From the NCBI GenBank assembly GCA_964568485.1, contig CAZMRA010000007.1, forward strand, positions 1-39,574: a stretch of DNA of 39,574 bases. The letters are read 5' to 3'. Positions within the stretch are counted from its first letter, which is position 1, and each line of letters starts with the position of its first letter. Below are positions 8,605 through 19,562 of this stretch, piece by piece. The DNA comes from CFX5 sp964568485. GTDB lineage: Bacteria > Chloroflexota > Anaerolineae > Caldilineales > Caldilineaceae. The position numbers and the translations under genes were made by a program. A model generated the notes under the pieces. That model was not told where the DNA came from, ran no database searches, and saw only the letters and a program-made list of their open reading frames with translations.

Positions 8605-9078
8605 TCAAGCCAGCATACAGCGCATGACTTGTTCGCCCTCGCTCATGTCGCCGGTGTGCTTAAAATTTAAGCTTAGGTAGAGCCGTTGCGCCACCAAGTT
8701 GCGTGGATGCACGGTGAGGAAAACATCACTACAGGTGGAATATTTACGGCGCACAGCCTGGAGAAAATCTTCGAGCGCAGCCCGACCATACCCCTTGCCT
8801 TGGTGATTTTTGTCGATCAGAAAGCCACCGATCGCACAATAGCGCACTTCACCCGGATAGTAGATCCAGCTGTAGAAGCCCACCATCGTTGACCCTGCAT
8901 AAACGGCGAGCGGATCGTAGATGGCTCCGTCGGGCTGAATATACGCCTTGGCCAGTGAAACCGCCACGGTGGGCGTAAAGTCTCGCTGTTCCGGATGAAT
9001 ATCCAGCGCCAGGGCCTCACGCCAGTTCGCTGCAGTCACCGGCTGGGTGGTAATGCGCACTTTGTGCTTGCTAAACAT
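8605..9078 (-). CDS. GNAT family N-acetyltransferase
   Basis: A 157-residue acetyltransferase. The acetyl-CoA-binding motif A is visible as IGGFLIDKNHQGKGYGRAAL (Q/R-x-x-G-x-G/A form) near residues 85-104, and motif B follows as VHPRNLVAQRLYLSLNF near residues 122-138. The early segment (ALDIHPEQRDFTPTVAVSLAKAYI) resembles spermidine/spermine acetyltransferases of the BltD/PaiA group, but the substrate cannot be called from sequence. The ATG lies inside the last codons of ychF (8-bp overlap), so it is co-translated with that gene. Confidence 0.88.
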   Translation of the reverse strand: MFSKHKVRITTQPVTAANWREALALDIHPEQRDFTPTVAVSLAKAYIQPDGAIYDPLAVYAGSTMVGFYSWIYYPGEVRYCAIGGFLIDKNHQGKGYGRAALEDFLQAVRRKYSTCSDVFLTVHPRNLVAQRLYLSLNFKHTGDMSEGEQVMRCMLA

Positions 9079-10171
9079 TAAAGCGGAAGTGGATTACATC
9101 AGCATCCTGCACGACGTACTCTTTGCCCTCAACGCGCATTGCGCCATTCGCTTTGGCAGCACTCTCACTCCCCAACCGTAGATAGGCTTCGTAGGGGATG
9201 ACCTCGGCGCGGATAAAGCCTCGCTCAAAATCGGTGTGGATGACGCCCGCAGCTTGGGGTGCCTTCCAGCCCTGTTCGATTGTCCACGCTCGTACTTCCT
9301 TTTCCCCGGCGGTAAAGAAGCTGATCAAGCCAAGAGCCCGATAGCCTTTGTGGATCACTTGTTCCAGACCGCTTTCGGTCACGCCGAGGGAGGCCAAAAA
9401 CTCTTGGCGCTCTTCGTCAGTCAACCCGGCCATCTCTTCTTCGAGCTTGGCGCAGAGTTTAACGACCTCGGCATTGTGCTCCGCGGCAATCTGGCGGACT
9501 TCCTGCACATATTCGTTGTCTTCGGCCAAATCGGCTTCATTGACATTGGCGGCATAGATCACAGTTTTGCCGCTCAGGAAGCGCATTTCATGATTTAAGC
9601 TTTGGAAGGCTTCGTTCTCTTTGTCCTGATAAGCCGAGACAGGCTTGCCGGTTTCGAGCATTTCCTTGAGCTCGCGCATGATTGCCACTTGCGTTTGTAG
9701 CTTTTTGTCATGCGCTGCTTGCCGCTCCATACGGCTGAGGCGATTCTCCAATTGTTGCAGATCGGCCAAGATCAGCTCCATATTGATCACCTCGATGTCG
9801 TCACGCGGGCTGGGTTTGGCAGCCACATGCACGACATTTTCATCGTCGAAACAGCGTACCACATGCACAATGACCGATGTCTCGCGGATATTGGCTAAGA
9901 ATTTGTTGCCTAGTCCTTCGCCCTGGCTGGCGCCTTTGACCAGCCCAGCAATATCCACAAATTCAACGGTGGTATAAATGACCTTTTCGGGCTTGACCAG
10001 CGCCGCTAATTTGTCCAACCGTTCGTCGGGCACTGGCACCACCGCCCGATTGGGCTCGATGGTGCAAAAAGGATAGTTCGCAACAGCCGCGTTCTGCGTT
10101 TTGGTGAGCGCATTAAAGGTCGTGCTTTTGCCCACATTGGGCAGGCCGACAATACCAATACTTAAAGCCAT
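9071..10171 (-). CDS. ychF: redox-regulated/ribosome-binding ATPase YchF
   Basis: A 366-residue Obg-family P-loop protein. It begins with the YchF pattern IGIVGLPNVGKSTTFNALT, then FVDIAGLVKGASQGEGLGNKFL (switch region), the helical hairpin near residues 130-200, and the C-terminal TGS-like domain with RGFIRAEVIPYEAYL and YVVQDADVIHFRFNV. G4 is replaced by the YchF-type NVNE (YAANVNEADLAEDN), which explains the family preference for ATP over GTP. The full usual length is present. The family binds ribosomes and influences stress responses. It is the first gene of a two-gene leftward unit with the overlapping acetyltransferase; the -35/-10 region is unclear. Confidence 0.95.
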   Translation of the reverse strand: MALSIGIVGLPNVGKSTTFNALTKTQNAAVANYPFCTIEPNRAVVPVPDERLDKLAALVKPEKVIYTTVEFVDIAGLVKGASQGEGLGNKFLANIRETSVIVHVVRCFDDENVVHVAAKPSPRDDIEVINMELILADLQQLENRLSRMERQAAHDKKLQTQVAIMRELKEMLETGKPVSAYQDKENEAFQSLNHEMRFLSGKTVIYAANVNEADLAEDNEYVQEVRQIAAEHNAEVVKLCAKLEEEMAGLTDEERQEFLASLGVTESGLEQVIHKGYRALGLISFFTAGEKEVRAWTIEQGWKAPQAAGVIHTDFERGFIRAEVIPYEAYLRLGSESAAKANGAMRVEGKEYVVQDADVIHFRFNV

Positions 10172-10207
10172 ATGGGGTTCCCGACTTGATAAATTGCCAT
10201 GAAATCA

Positions 10208-10244
10208 GTAAAAACTCCGCCATCAGTTGAGACCAAGCTGATGG
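10208..10244 (-). terminator. intrinsic terminator for the epimerase operon (minus strand)
   Basis: Arms CCATCAG (10220-10226) and CTGATGG (10238-10244) form a 7-bp stem. On the minus strand the stem is followed by CGGAGTTTTTAC, a short T-tract. It lies between the epimerase stop (10308) and the ychF start (10171), so it would end the upstream leftward transcript. Confidence 0.6.
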
Positions 10245-10307
10245 ATTCGTATAGTCTGTAGAATCGAAACGCTTGCCTCGAGAAGCTGCTCGAGCCAACA
10301 ATACCAC

Positions 10308-11411
10308 TCAATAGGGGGACGCAACCGTGGCTGCGGCCACTAATGCCGGATCAACTGTCACATCTGCCAAGTCGGCAAGATCTAGATATCCATCGTTCAA
10401 GCGCAAAGGCCGTGTGAGAATATCTTCTTTGAGCTTGAGAAAGAAGCTCAACTCGCTGGGATGCGTCACACCGGGCAACCCCGCAAACCAAGCCGCGTGG
10501 ATGGTGCCCAGTCCCGTGCTGGCCTGCGAACCCACCATAATTGTCTTGCCGGCAGCGCGGGACCGTTCCAGCATCTGCCGCGATTCGGTGAAGCCAGTGC
10601 GTGCAGTCTTGATATTGAGAATGTCGAAGGTGTTCGCCGCCAATTCACGCGTGAGATCGCGTGCAGTGAAGCAACTGTCATCGGCAATCAATGGGATGAT
10701 CCCTTCGGCACGCACATTGGCCCGTTCGGGGATCAGCTCGACTGGCAGCGGTTCTTCGCAGTAGAGCAGGCCCAGATCGCGCAGCTCAGCCAGCTTGCTG
10801 CAGACCTCGTGCGGCTCGAAACACTCATTGGCGTCGGCATAAAGCTCCATGCGATCGCTAAACAGCTCTTGTAGATCGAGAATACGGGCGATATCTTCGG
10901 CCCAGTTGCGCCCCACCTTGACCTTGAGAACACGCACGCCTTGCTCAAAGACACGTTGCGCTTCGGCCAATACTTGCTCGCGCTCGCCAATCCCTAAGAT
11001 GTAGCTGACTTTGACCCGTTGCGCAGTGACGCCCAACCACTCGGCCAAACTTTTGCCCGCACTTTGCGCCAAGGCTGCCTGCAAGGCCATATCAATGGCG
11101 CCTTTGGCGGTATGATTATTTTTGATCTCCTGGAGACGCTCCGGCGCCTGCTGCACCGGTCGCCCACACAGCCGCGGGGCCAGTTCCTGTTCGATGATGG
11201 TGACGATGCTGGCGGCGGTTTCGCCATAGATGGTTGGCCGCGGTGGCGCTTCCGCATAGCCGACGCTGCCATCGCTGAGCCGGACTTCGATCAAAACGTG
11301 GCGCGCTTCGGCCAAGGAGCTGGCTTTGCCCCAGCGTAATTCGCCGTGTAGCGGCAAGCGGATGACCGTCGGTGTGATGCGCTCAATTGTCTGTGTGGAA
11401 TCAACCATCAT
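10308..11411 (-). CDS. enolase-superfamily dipeptide epimerase-like protein (mandelate racemase/MLE subgroup)
   Basis: A 367-residue enolase-superfamily enzyme. Catalytic features in order are: Lys163 and Lys165 (LKVKVG), metal ligands Asp193 (YADAN), Glu219/Glu220 (CEEP) and Asp244 (ADDS), and Lys268 (NIKTARTG). This KxK/D/E/D/K set is that of the MLE and L-Ala-D/L-Glu epimerase group. The N-terminal capping domain has the GYAEAPPRPTIYGET segment typical of dipeptide epimerases, but the DxD motif near the C-terminus that selects dipeptides is not evident, so o-succinylbenzoate synthase or another racemase remains possible. It lies 6 nt after the P-loop gene, so the two are co-transcribed. 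ATGs at 11411 and 11408 are both possible starts. Confidence 0.82.
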   Translation of the reverse strand: MMVDSTQTIERITPTVIRLPLHGELRWGKASSLAEARHVLIEVRLSDGSVGYAEAPPRPTIYGETAASIVTIIEQELAPRLCGRPVQQAPERLQEIKNNHTAKGAIDMALQAALAQSAGKSLAEWLGVTAQRVKVSYILGIGEREQVLAEAQRVFEQGVRVLKVKVGRNWAEDIARILDLQELFSDRMELYADANECFEPHEVCSKLAELRDLGLLYCEEPLPVELIPERANVRAEGIIPLIADDSCFTARDLTRELAANTFDILNIKTARTGFTESRQMLERSRAAGKTIMVGSQASTGLGTIHAAWFAGLPGVTHPSELSFFLKLKEDILTRPLRLNDGYLDLADLADVTVDPALVAAATVASPY

Positions 11412-11417
11412 ATGGGC

Positions 11418-12278
11418 TCAAATCAATTTCCAATCGCGCAATTGCGCTTTGATCAAATCTACCACCTGAGCAGGCCAATGCTGCGTTGTATCGACAACAA
11501 AAGAACGCTCGGCTGCATGTTGGGTCAACCAGGCGCTTGCTGCGTAGGGATCATAATTCTGCCGCTCAGTGAGCACAATCTCAATCTTGGCTCGTAGATC
11601 TGCGGCACTAACTTCGCCGGTCTGCACCAAACGCAGCAATTGCTCCGCCTCGGCTGGCGTGAAGATGCCCTGCTCATCGCGGATCCCCAGTTCGGTCAAG
11701 TCGGTGAGGGCCTGCTGGCCAAGTGCAGGCGCGGCAACGGCCACTTGATCAAAACTGTCTGCCCGGCCCAAAAGCCGCTGGACCCGGATCCCATCCGGTG
11801 CATGCAAAACAATAAAATTCGCCTGCGGCAGCAATTCGGCGGCATGGCTCACTTCATCGACGCCACGCAAGCCATCAAACAACCAAAAGTGTCCTGTGGG
11901 TAGGGGTTCGACCCACAATTGCGCGAGCGCATGGCTCATTCCGCCGGGATGTTGCTCTCGGTAGCGCCGGGTATACGCAAAGCGAGTCGCTCGGTCCGTC
12001 ACTGGTTCTACGGGGACACCCGCTGCCACCTGCATGGCGGGAATCAACAAACGGTCCGTCAGCTCACGCCGATTGGGCAGAGAGACATAGGATAATTTTG
12101 CTGCCTCTAGCCCCGCCAAAGTTGTGCTTTTGCCAACCCCGGTCACACCCACCACAATGACCAGCGGCACTTGGTCCATCTGCTGCCAGCCTGCTGGGAC
12201 AGGTTGCCCCAAGCCAATCCCTTGACCTAACGTGGTCCAATGTAAGGTCACCGTAGCCCCATTCGTTACTGTAATCAT
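11418..12278 (-). CDS. P-loop NTPase of unknown function
   Basis: A 286-residue protein with a clear Walker A, GVTGVGKST, at residues 44-52, after a hydrophobic strand (VPLVIVV). A plausible Walker B is GHFWLFDGLRGVDE near residue 130, followed by a nucleotide-kinase-like ANFIVLHAPDGIRVQRLLGR segment. The first 36 residues form an unusual N-terminal extension. I do not recognise the family; the pattern resembles zeta-toxin/kinase-like P-loop proteins. It is upstream of and coupled (6-nt spacing) to the epimerase gene, suggesting a shared role in a small metabolic or phosphorylation step, but no function can be assigned. Confidence 0.7.
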   Translation of the reverse strand: MITVTNGATVTLHWTTLGQGIGLGQPVPAGWQQMDQVPLVIVVGVTGVGKSTTLAGLEAAKLSYVSLPNRRELTDRLLIPAMQVAAGVPVEPVTDRATRFAYTRRYREQHPGGMSHALAQLWVEPLPTGHFWLFDGLRGVDEVSHAAELLPQANFIVLHAPDGIRVQRLLGRADSFDQVAVAAPALGQQALTDLTELGIRDEQGIFTPAEAEQLLRLVQTGEVSAADLRAKIEIVLTERQNYDPYAASAWLTQHAAERSFVVDTTQHWPAQVVDLIKAQLRDWKLI

Positions 12279-12295
12279 TGGTTCAACTTAAAGAG

Positions 12296-12316
12296 CGCCC
12301 GCGAGTGAAGCGGGCG
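12296..12316. repeat. GC-rich hairpin in the divergent intergenic region
   Basis: Arms CGCCCGC (12296-12302) and GCGGGCG (12310-12316) with a 7-nt loop lie just upstream of the P-loop gene start. A perfect GAAGAGCTCTTC palindrome follows at about 12318-12329. Either could sit in the leader of the leftward transcript or act as an operator; no direct evidence. Confidence 0.4.
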
Positions 12317-12500
12317 AGAAGAGCTCTTCAACTCGGCAGCGCGCTCTTCCGATCGACACCTGCCTATGCTCGAAGAATCTCCCTAAACACAAGCCACTCA
12401 TTATACTGCGAGTTTTGCGAGCTGCCAAGCAAAGCGGTGATAAATCAACAGCTCATTCACTGCCCGGCACCCCCGAACTCGCGGTCGAAGCACCAAACTG

Positions 12501-12509
12501 TGGTACAAT
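12501..12509 (+). promoter_or_regulatory. extended -10 promoter for the gene at 12552
   Basis: TGGTACAAT at 12501-12509 is an extended -10, identical to the element in front of yaeQ. The expected start is near 12516, giving a leader of about 36 nt. The -35 region is weak. Confidence 0.5.
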
Positions 12510-12551
12510 AGTGAAGATAAGATCAACCTTAACGGGTGAGTAGGAATAGGT

Positions 12552-13361
12552 ATGCAGGAGTTGTTAGAGGCTGTTACCCAGTTTGGGACAGGTTGGGGAG
12601 TTGAGGAGTGGCCGTCACTCGAGCGCTTGCTCGAAGTGATGGACCCAGTCGCTTGGACACTGGTCGGGCTATTGATCAGCGCCGTGATTGTCGGGATCTT
12701 TTTTAGTGTGTCCACGCGCCGCTCCTTTTTGAAAGCTGACGAAGTTGAGATCACCCCCGATCTTTTGCTTGCCCGCCTCAAGCAGAACCCAACTCGCCTT
12801 TCGCCAGTGGCCATCGTTAGCCGCTTGGGCGCAGACGCCACGTTGGAATTATTGGAATATGGCGACCAAATTCGCAGCAACGAATGGCGCTATCAATGGA
12901 ATGGCGTGCGTGAGGAGTTGTTGCGTCTCCTGAGCCAGCAAAATGCCTTTGGCCCGGTCTACGCGCTGGCCCGCTATTATCGCAGCGCCGATACTCAAGA
13001 ACCAGACACCTTGCGCATCCGCCGCACCGCGTTGATCCACAAGCTTGGTGCGCTGCGGTTTTTGGAACCAGATGAGAATGGTACACCGGCTGAGTTGCGT
13101 ATCCGCAGCCATCCTGCCGAAGTTCAGGGTGATCTGGGGTTCGATGGCCCCATTCTCTGGTTGTTGCCTGATGAACCCGCTCCGCCGCCCGCAGGCCCTG
13201 TGCTCGAAATGGATCCGATTGATTTTCGGACTTTGCAAGAAGCGGAAGTCCATCTACATGTGCGACGCAATCCGATGGTGAGTGGTGGCTTTCGCTTGAG
13301 CCTGCAGAAACGGCGGAATATGTGGGTTGTTGTCAATGAAGAGTTGGAATGGGTGAGTTGA
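12552..13361 (+). CDS. single-pass membrane protein of unknown function
   Basis: A 269-residue protein I do not recognise. Residues 1-30 are polar and acidic, one membrane helix spans about residues 32-52 (VAWTLVGLLISAVIVGIFF), and the rest is a soluble, probably cytoplasmic, region: basic STRRS follows the helix, consistent with the positive-inside rule. Residues 65-170 are helix-rich (DLLLARLKQ, DATLELLEYGDQI, EELLRLLSQQ). The end is beta-rich (FRLSLQKRRNMWVVVNEELEWVS) after a Pro-rich stretch PDEPAPPPAGP. It is the first gene of a rightward block that continues with the 7TM protein and ftsK, so an envelope or division-related role is possible, but that is only context. Confidence 0.6.
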   Translation: MQELLEAVTQFGTGWGVEEWPSLERLLEVMDPVAWTLVGLLISAVIVGIFFSVSTRRSFLKADEVEITPDLLLARLKQNPTRLSPVAIVSRLGADATLELLEYGDQIRSNEWRYQWNGVREELLRLLSQQNAFGPVYALARYYRSADTQEPDTLRIRRTALIHKLGALRFLEPDENGTPAELRIRSHPAEVQGDLGFDGPILWLLPDEPAPPPAGPVLEMDPIDFRTLQEAEVHLHVRRNPMVSGGFRLSLQKRRNMWVVVNEELEWVS

Positions 13362-13386
13362 GTCAGGCGAGAGTACGGAATCCGGT

Positions 13387-13440
13387 TGTTCACTGAATAG
13401 GAATGTAGAAAGTGTGACTACTGGGATTGTCCAGTGAACA
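13387..13440 (+). promoter_or_regulatory. dyad repeat upstream of the 7TM sensor-like gene
   Basis: A 9-bp inverted repeat, TGTTCACTG at 13387-13395 and CAGTGAACA at 13432-13440, encloses a nested CTGG-GATTGT-CCAG dyad at 13421-13434, ending 19 nt before the ATG at 13460. Related TTGTTCAC and CAGG-GATTGT-CCTG elements occur at 3190-3256 before the GldA-like gene, so it may be a shared regulatory motif. Confidence 0.35.
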
Positions 13441-13459
13441 GAAGGATTCGGGGTAATCT

Positions 13460-15505
13460 ATGTTTGAACCAGGGTTTAGTTTGTTAGAGCTGTTCACCAT
13501 GTTAAATGTCACGGTTACTTCGGTAGTCGTGATTTTGGCCTTTTCGCTGTTGGCCTACATGTTTACCTATAATTTTCGCAGCCCCGTAGCACGACGTTTC
13601 GCTCTCTTGTTAGCCTGCGTCATGCTTCCCTACGCCAGCGAAGTCGCCCTCATCCGCGTGGTTTCGTCAGTTTCTGCTGAGCGCTGGCTGCGTTTTGAAT
13701 GGCTGGGGATTGCCTTTTTGCCCGCTGCCTATTATAGCTTTTCGCTCAGCGTCCTGCAGACTACCAACTTTCGGGTCGGGCGCCGGTATTGGATCGCCCT
13801 CATCGCCTGGGGGATCAGTCTGATCAGCGCAGTAGATGCGCTCTTTGGCCGCCAACTCGTTGACCAAGTACGTTTTTCGCCCTCGATCAGCTATTTGGAA
13901 GCTGGTCCCCTCTTTTGGGCATTTGCTAGCTTTTTTGCGCTGACCGCAGCCCTGGCCATGCAGAATATCTGGAAGGCGCGCGGCCGCTGCTTAACCGAGA
14001 GCAGCCGCAAACGGATGAACTATCTGCTGATGGGCTTTATTGCACCCGGCGTGGGTATTTTCCCTTACCTCATTTCGCTCAGCCGCGTGGCGCCACTGCA
14101 ACCTTCTGTCTGGATTCTGCCGCTGGCCATTGTCGGTAACCTAGCCGTGGCCGCTCTGCTGGTGTTGATGAGCTACACGGTTGTCTATTTTGGCGTCCTC
14201 ACCCCGGATCGGGTCGTGCGCTACCGGCTCTTGCGCTTTTTTATGCGTGGCCCGGTCGTTGCCATTCTGGTCATCCTTTCGATCCAGACATTACCCACGG
14301 TCGAACGCATTTTGGGTTTGCCTCGCGATATTGTTCTCTTCAGCGTCATCACAGGAGTGATCGTGGCCAGCCAATTGGCGCTTAGCATCTCTAAGTCGCT
14401 GGTAGATCGCTTGGTCTATCGTGAAGATTATGATGAAGTGGCTTGGTTGCGCGAGTTGGACCGGCGTTTGTTGACGACCAGCGATCTGCGCCAATTTCTC
14501 GACAATAACTTATCTGCACTTTGTGAACTGCTGCGTGTGCCGTCCGGATTTGTCGCCGCTGTCGTCGGGCCGGATTTGCTGCTAGAAGCGGCGGTTGGTC
14601 CAGCGACAACTCGCGAAGAGGTCATCAGCGTGACTGATTGGAGCACGGCCCTTGCCCAGGTGCTCAAGCAGGGACAACCACTGCATCCCCGTTCGCACGC
14701 CGGATATTGGATCTGGCCGCTTTTGGAGCCAACCAGTGATCCTGACGATCGCCGTATCCTCGGTGTTTTGGGGGTCAAAGCTCGTACTGATACGCCGCTG
14801 CTCAGTCTGGAAGAGACTGAGGTCGTTGCCAAGATGGTTGAGCGTATCGCCAGTGGCTTGGCTGACCGTCGCTTACAACAAAATGTCTTTGTGGCGTTGC
14901 GCCGTATTATCCCTGGGCTGGAGCGGATTCAACAGTGGCGTGGTGTGGTACCTTATACGGCTAATGATAGCGAGCGGACACCCACCGCTGTATTGCTTGA
15001 TCCCAGCCCCATCCACAGCCCGGAATTTGAAGATTGGGTCAAAGATGCGCTTTCCCATTATTGGGGTGGTCCCAAGTTGACCCTCAGTCCGCTGGTCCAG
15101 TTGCGCATTGTACGCGATGCGCTGGCACAAGCCGATGGCGATCCGACCAAAGCGCTCCGTGTAGTCTTGGGTGTAGCAATTGAACGGCTGAAACCCGAAG
15201 GCAAACCGAATCTTAGCGCACCAGAGTGGTTGCTCTACAATATTTTGGAGATGCGCTTCATCCAGGGGCGGAAGGTACGCGAAATTGCCGACCGCCTTGC
15301 CATGAGCGAGAGCGATCTCTACCGCAAACAACGGGTGGCGATTGGTCAGGTAGCGCGCGTCCTCAGTGAGATGGAACAAATCAATGGCAAGCAGCCTTTG
15401 CGGCTGCAACCCGAATTAGCATTATCAAATCATACAGGGCATGACTCGGAAATCAACGCAACGTCCGCTCACGACTTGGTGGGCGGAACTGCAAGAAAAC
15501 TTTAG
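13460..15505 (+). CDS. 7TM sensor-like membrane protein with GAF-like and helix-turn-helix regions, no kinase core
   Basis: A 681-residue protein. Residues 15-310 hold about eight hydrophobic helices resembling the histidine-kinase N-terminal 7TM region. Residues about 325-475 resemble a GAF-type sensory domain (LRELDRRLLTTSDLRQFLDNNL, a GYWIWPLL and RILGVLGVKA strand pair, LSLEETEVVAKMVERIA). The C-terminal 130 residues contain a conserved helical region ending in a helix-turn-helix-like VREIADRLAMSESDLYRKQRVAI near residues 615-637. No HisKA H-box and no HATPase N/G boxes are present, so it is not an active histidine kinase. A membrane-bound regulator is more likely. The end overlaps the ftsK start by 65 bp. 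A GAAGGA site precedes the ATG. Confidence 0.65.
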   Translation: MFEPGFSLLELFTMLNVTVTSVVVILAFSLLAYMFTYNFRSPVARRFALLLACVMLPYASEVALIRVVSSVSAERWLRFEWLGIAFLPAAYYSFSLSVLQTTNFRVGRRYWIALIAWGISLISAVDALFGRQLVDQVRFSPSISYLEAGPLFWAFASFFALTAALAMQNIWKARGRCLTESSRKRMNYLLMGFIAPGVGIFPYLISLSRVAPLQPSVWILPLAIVGNLAVAALLVLMSYTVVYFGVLTPDRVVRYRLLRFFMRGPVVAILVILSIQTLPTVERILGLPRDIVLFSVITGVIVASQLALSISKSLVDRLVYREDYDEVAWLRELDRRLLTTSDLRQFLDNNLSALCELLRVPSGFVAAVVGPDLLLEAAVGPATTREEVISVTDWSTALAQVLKQGQPLHPRSHAGYWIWPLLEPTSDPDDRRILGVLGVKARTDTPLLSLEETEVVAKMVERIASGLADRRLQQNVFVALRRIIPGLERIQQWRGVVPYTANDSERTPTAVLLDPSPIHSPEFEDWVKDALSHYWGGPKLTLSPLVQLRIVRDALAQADGDPTKALRVVLGVAIERLKPEGKPNLSAPEWLLYNILEMRFIQGRKVREIADRLAMSESDLYRKQRVAIGQVARVLSEMEQINGKQPLRLQPELALSNHTGHDSEINATSAHDLVGGTARKL

Positions 15506-17578
15506 CATTGAGCTGGTTGGCTTGCTGATCTTCTTGGCTGGCGGCTTTGCGCTGCTCACGCTCGTCCCCAGCAATGATCCGTTTCGCCAGGGATTACCCT
15601 GGTTGACCGGCATGATCGGCTGGACTGCTCCGCTTTTTGCAATTAGCTTGCTGATCCTCGGCGCGGTCTTGATGCTGGGGGAACGAGCCGGATTTTGGAG
15701 TGTCGAAGCCATTGTTGGGGCCGAATTGTGGTTGCTGAGCATGCAAGCCGGCACCTTTGTTTGGTACAACTCGGTCCCCGAGTGGGCCCCCCAGTTCGAT
15801 GGCGCCAACGGCGGCTTGATCGGCGTCGGGGTAGGAAGTTTGTTGCTCGTTGCGCTTGGACGCTGGCCGGCCTTGGCCGTGTTGGCCCTGTTGAATCTGC
15901 TGGGTTTGTGGTTGTTGGTGCGTTTTACGCCTTTGCGCCTCTTCACTGCACAAGTACCACCGGCTTGGCCTTGGCCACTCAGGCGGTTGCGACTGGGTGC
16001 GTTGGTATCCCACTGGCGTGCGCTGCGAAACGCCCAATCGCCCCTCATCAGACAAGCGCCAGCCCCGATTGCAACCAGTGAAGCGCTCGCCAATAATTTT
16101 GTTTCGCCCCATGGCCCCGAGCCGCAAATTGTGGCTAAGCGGCAGCCGGTAGTGTCACCAGAGATCGAGGGGCCAGCTGAAGTGGCTGGGCCGGTGAATA
16201 CGGACCCCCAGCCTGCGACTCGCAAAGCCAAGCCCCGCAGCAAAAAGGCCGAAGCCATGCAAAGCGTGGCCTCAGACGGCACTTTGCCCTCCATTGACTT
16301 GTTGAATGCTGAATCAGCGCTTGACTCGCCAGTCGATGTGCGCGAGATGCAACAACTGATTGAAGATACATTGACCGACTTCAACGTGCCTGTGCGCACG
16401 GTCCACGTTGAAACGGGCCCTACCGTCACTCAGTTTGGGGTGGAACCACTCTATCTGGAACGGGCAGGGCAACGACGCAAGGTGCGCGTCAGCCGGATCG
16501 TCAATCTGGCCGATGACTTGGCCCTGGCGCTGGCAGTGCCCGCAGTGCGGATCGAGGCCCCTGTCCCTGGGCGTCCCTATGTCGGCATCGAAGTGCCCAA
16601 TCCTGATAAGAAGACGGTTACGTTACGCGGTATTTTAGAGAGCAAAGCTTTTGCCCAAGAGGGTGGCAAGCTAGCTCTGCCGCTGGGCCGCAACACCGCC
16701 GGCGCGCCGGTGGCCATGGATCTCACACGGGCGCCCCATATGTTGATTGCTGGGGCAACGGGCGCAGGCAAGTCAGTCTGCATTAACACCATCATCACTG
16801 GCCTCTTGATGCAACATGGGCCGGAGCGGCTGCGTTTTGTGATGGTTGACCCGAAGATGGTGGAGTTGCCTGGCTACAACGGCATCCCACATTTGATCGG
16901 GCAGGTGATCACTGAGGTCGATCAGGTAATGGGTGCGCTCACTTGGCTGCTTTTGCAGATGGATGACCGCTATCGGCTCTTTCAGCAGGTGGGCGTGCGC
17001 AATCTGGAATCCTATAATGCGTTGGTGAGCAAAGGAAAGCAAGATGAAGGTCGCCAGCCCTTGCCCTACATTGTGTTGATCATCGACGAATTGGCCGATC
17101 TCATGATGACCGCGGCCGAAGATATTGAACGGCAAATCTGTCGCTTGGCTCAGATGGCGCGTGCAACGGGCATTCATTTGATCTTAGCAACCCAGCGACC
17201 CAGCGTTGATGTGGTCACGGGGTTGATCAAAGCGAACTTCCCTACACGCATTGCTTTTGCGGTTACCAGTCAGACCGACAGCCGGGTAATTTTGGATACG
17301 CCGGGCGCGGAACGTCTGTTGGGCCGTGGCGATATGCTAGTGATGCGACCGGATGTCGCCAAGTTATGGCGGGTACAAGGGTGTTTCGTGGCGGATGATG
17401 AAATAGCTCGCGTCGCGACCTTCTGGAAAAACCAAGCCACCTCTCCGACTTCCGCAACACCCGCACCCTGGCTGGCTCTACTCGACCGGCTGGATGACGA
17501 AGATGAACTCTTGCAAGATGCTATCGATGCGCTGCGTGATTTAGATCACATTACTACCAGCCAATTGCAGCGTAAGCT
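15441..17578 (+). CDS. ftsK: FtsK/SpoIIIE-type DNA translocase (3' end lost in gap)
   Basis: At least 713 residues. Five hydrophobic segments at about 25-42, 58-79, 90-108, 123-140 and 143-160 form the membrane domain. A short linker follows (residues 180-290), then the motor: alpha domain (VRTVHVETGPTVTQFGVEPL), Walker A GATGAGKS at 438-445, Walker B IVLIIDELADLMM near 551, and the RATGIHLILATQRPSVDVVTGLIKANFP signature. The C-terminal gamma winged helix that reads DNA polarity signals would begin at about DQ..AIDALRDLDHITTSQLQRK, but the 100-N gap removes it. The start ATG lies within the previous gene (65-bp overlap) with a weak ribosome site. FtsK moves chromosome ends apart at the septum before division. 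Confidence 0.92.
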
Positions 17579-17678
17579 NNNNNNNNNNNNNNNNNNNNNN
17601 NNNNNNNNNNNNNNNNNNNNNNNNNNNNNNNNNNNNNNNNNNNNNNNNNNNNNNNNNNNNNNNNNNNNNNNNNNNNNN
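17579..17678. other. assembly gap (100 N) between ftsK and ftsH
   Basis: One hundred undetermined bases hide the ftsK 3' end and the ftsK-ftsH junction. The bases right after it belong to the ftsH stop region on the minus strand. Confidence 0.95.
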
Positions 17679-17682
17679 AAAC

Positions 17683-19500
<1,818 letters not shown>

Positions 19501-19562
19501 TGCATCCTCCTGGTCCAAATTCTTTGGGACAAGGCTGTTAACTAGGCCAAATACTAGGGGTA

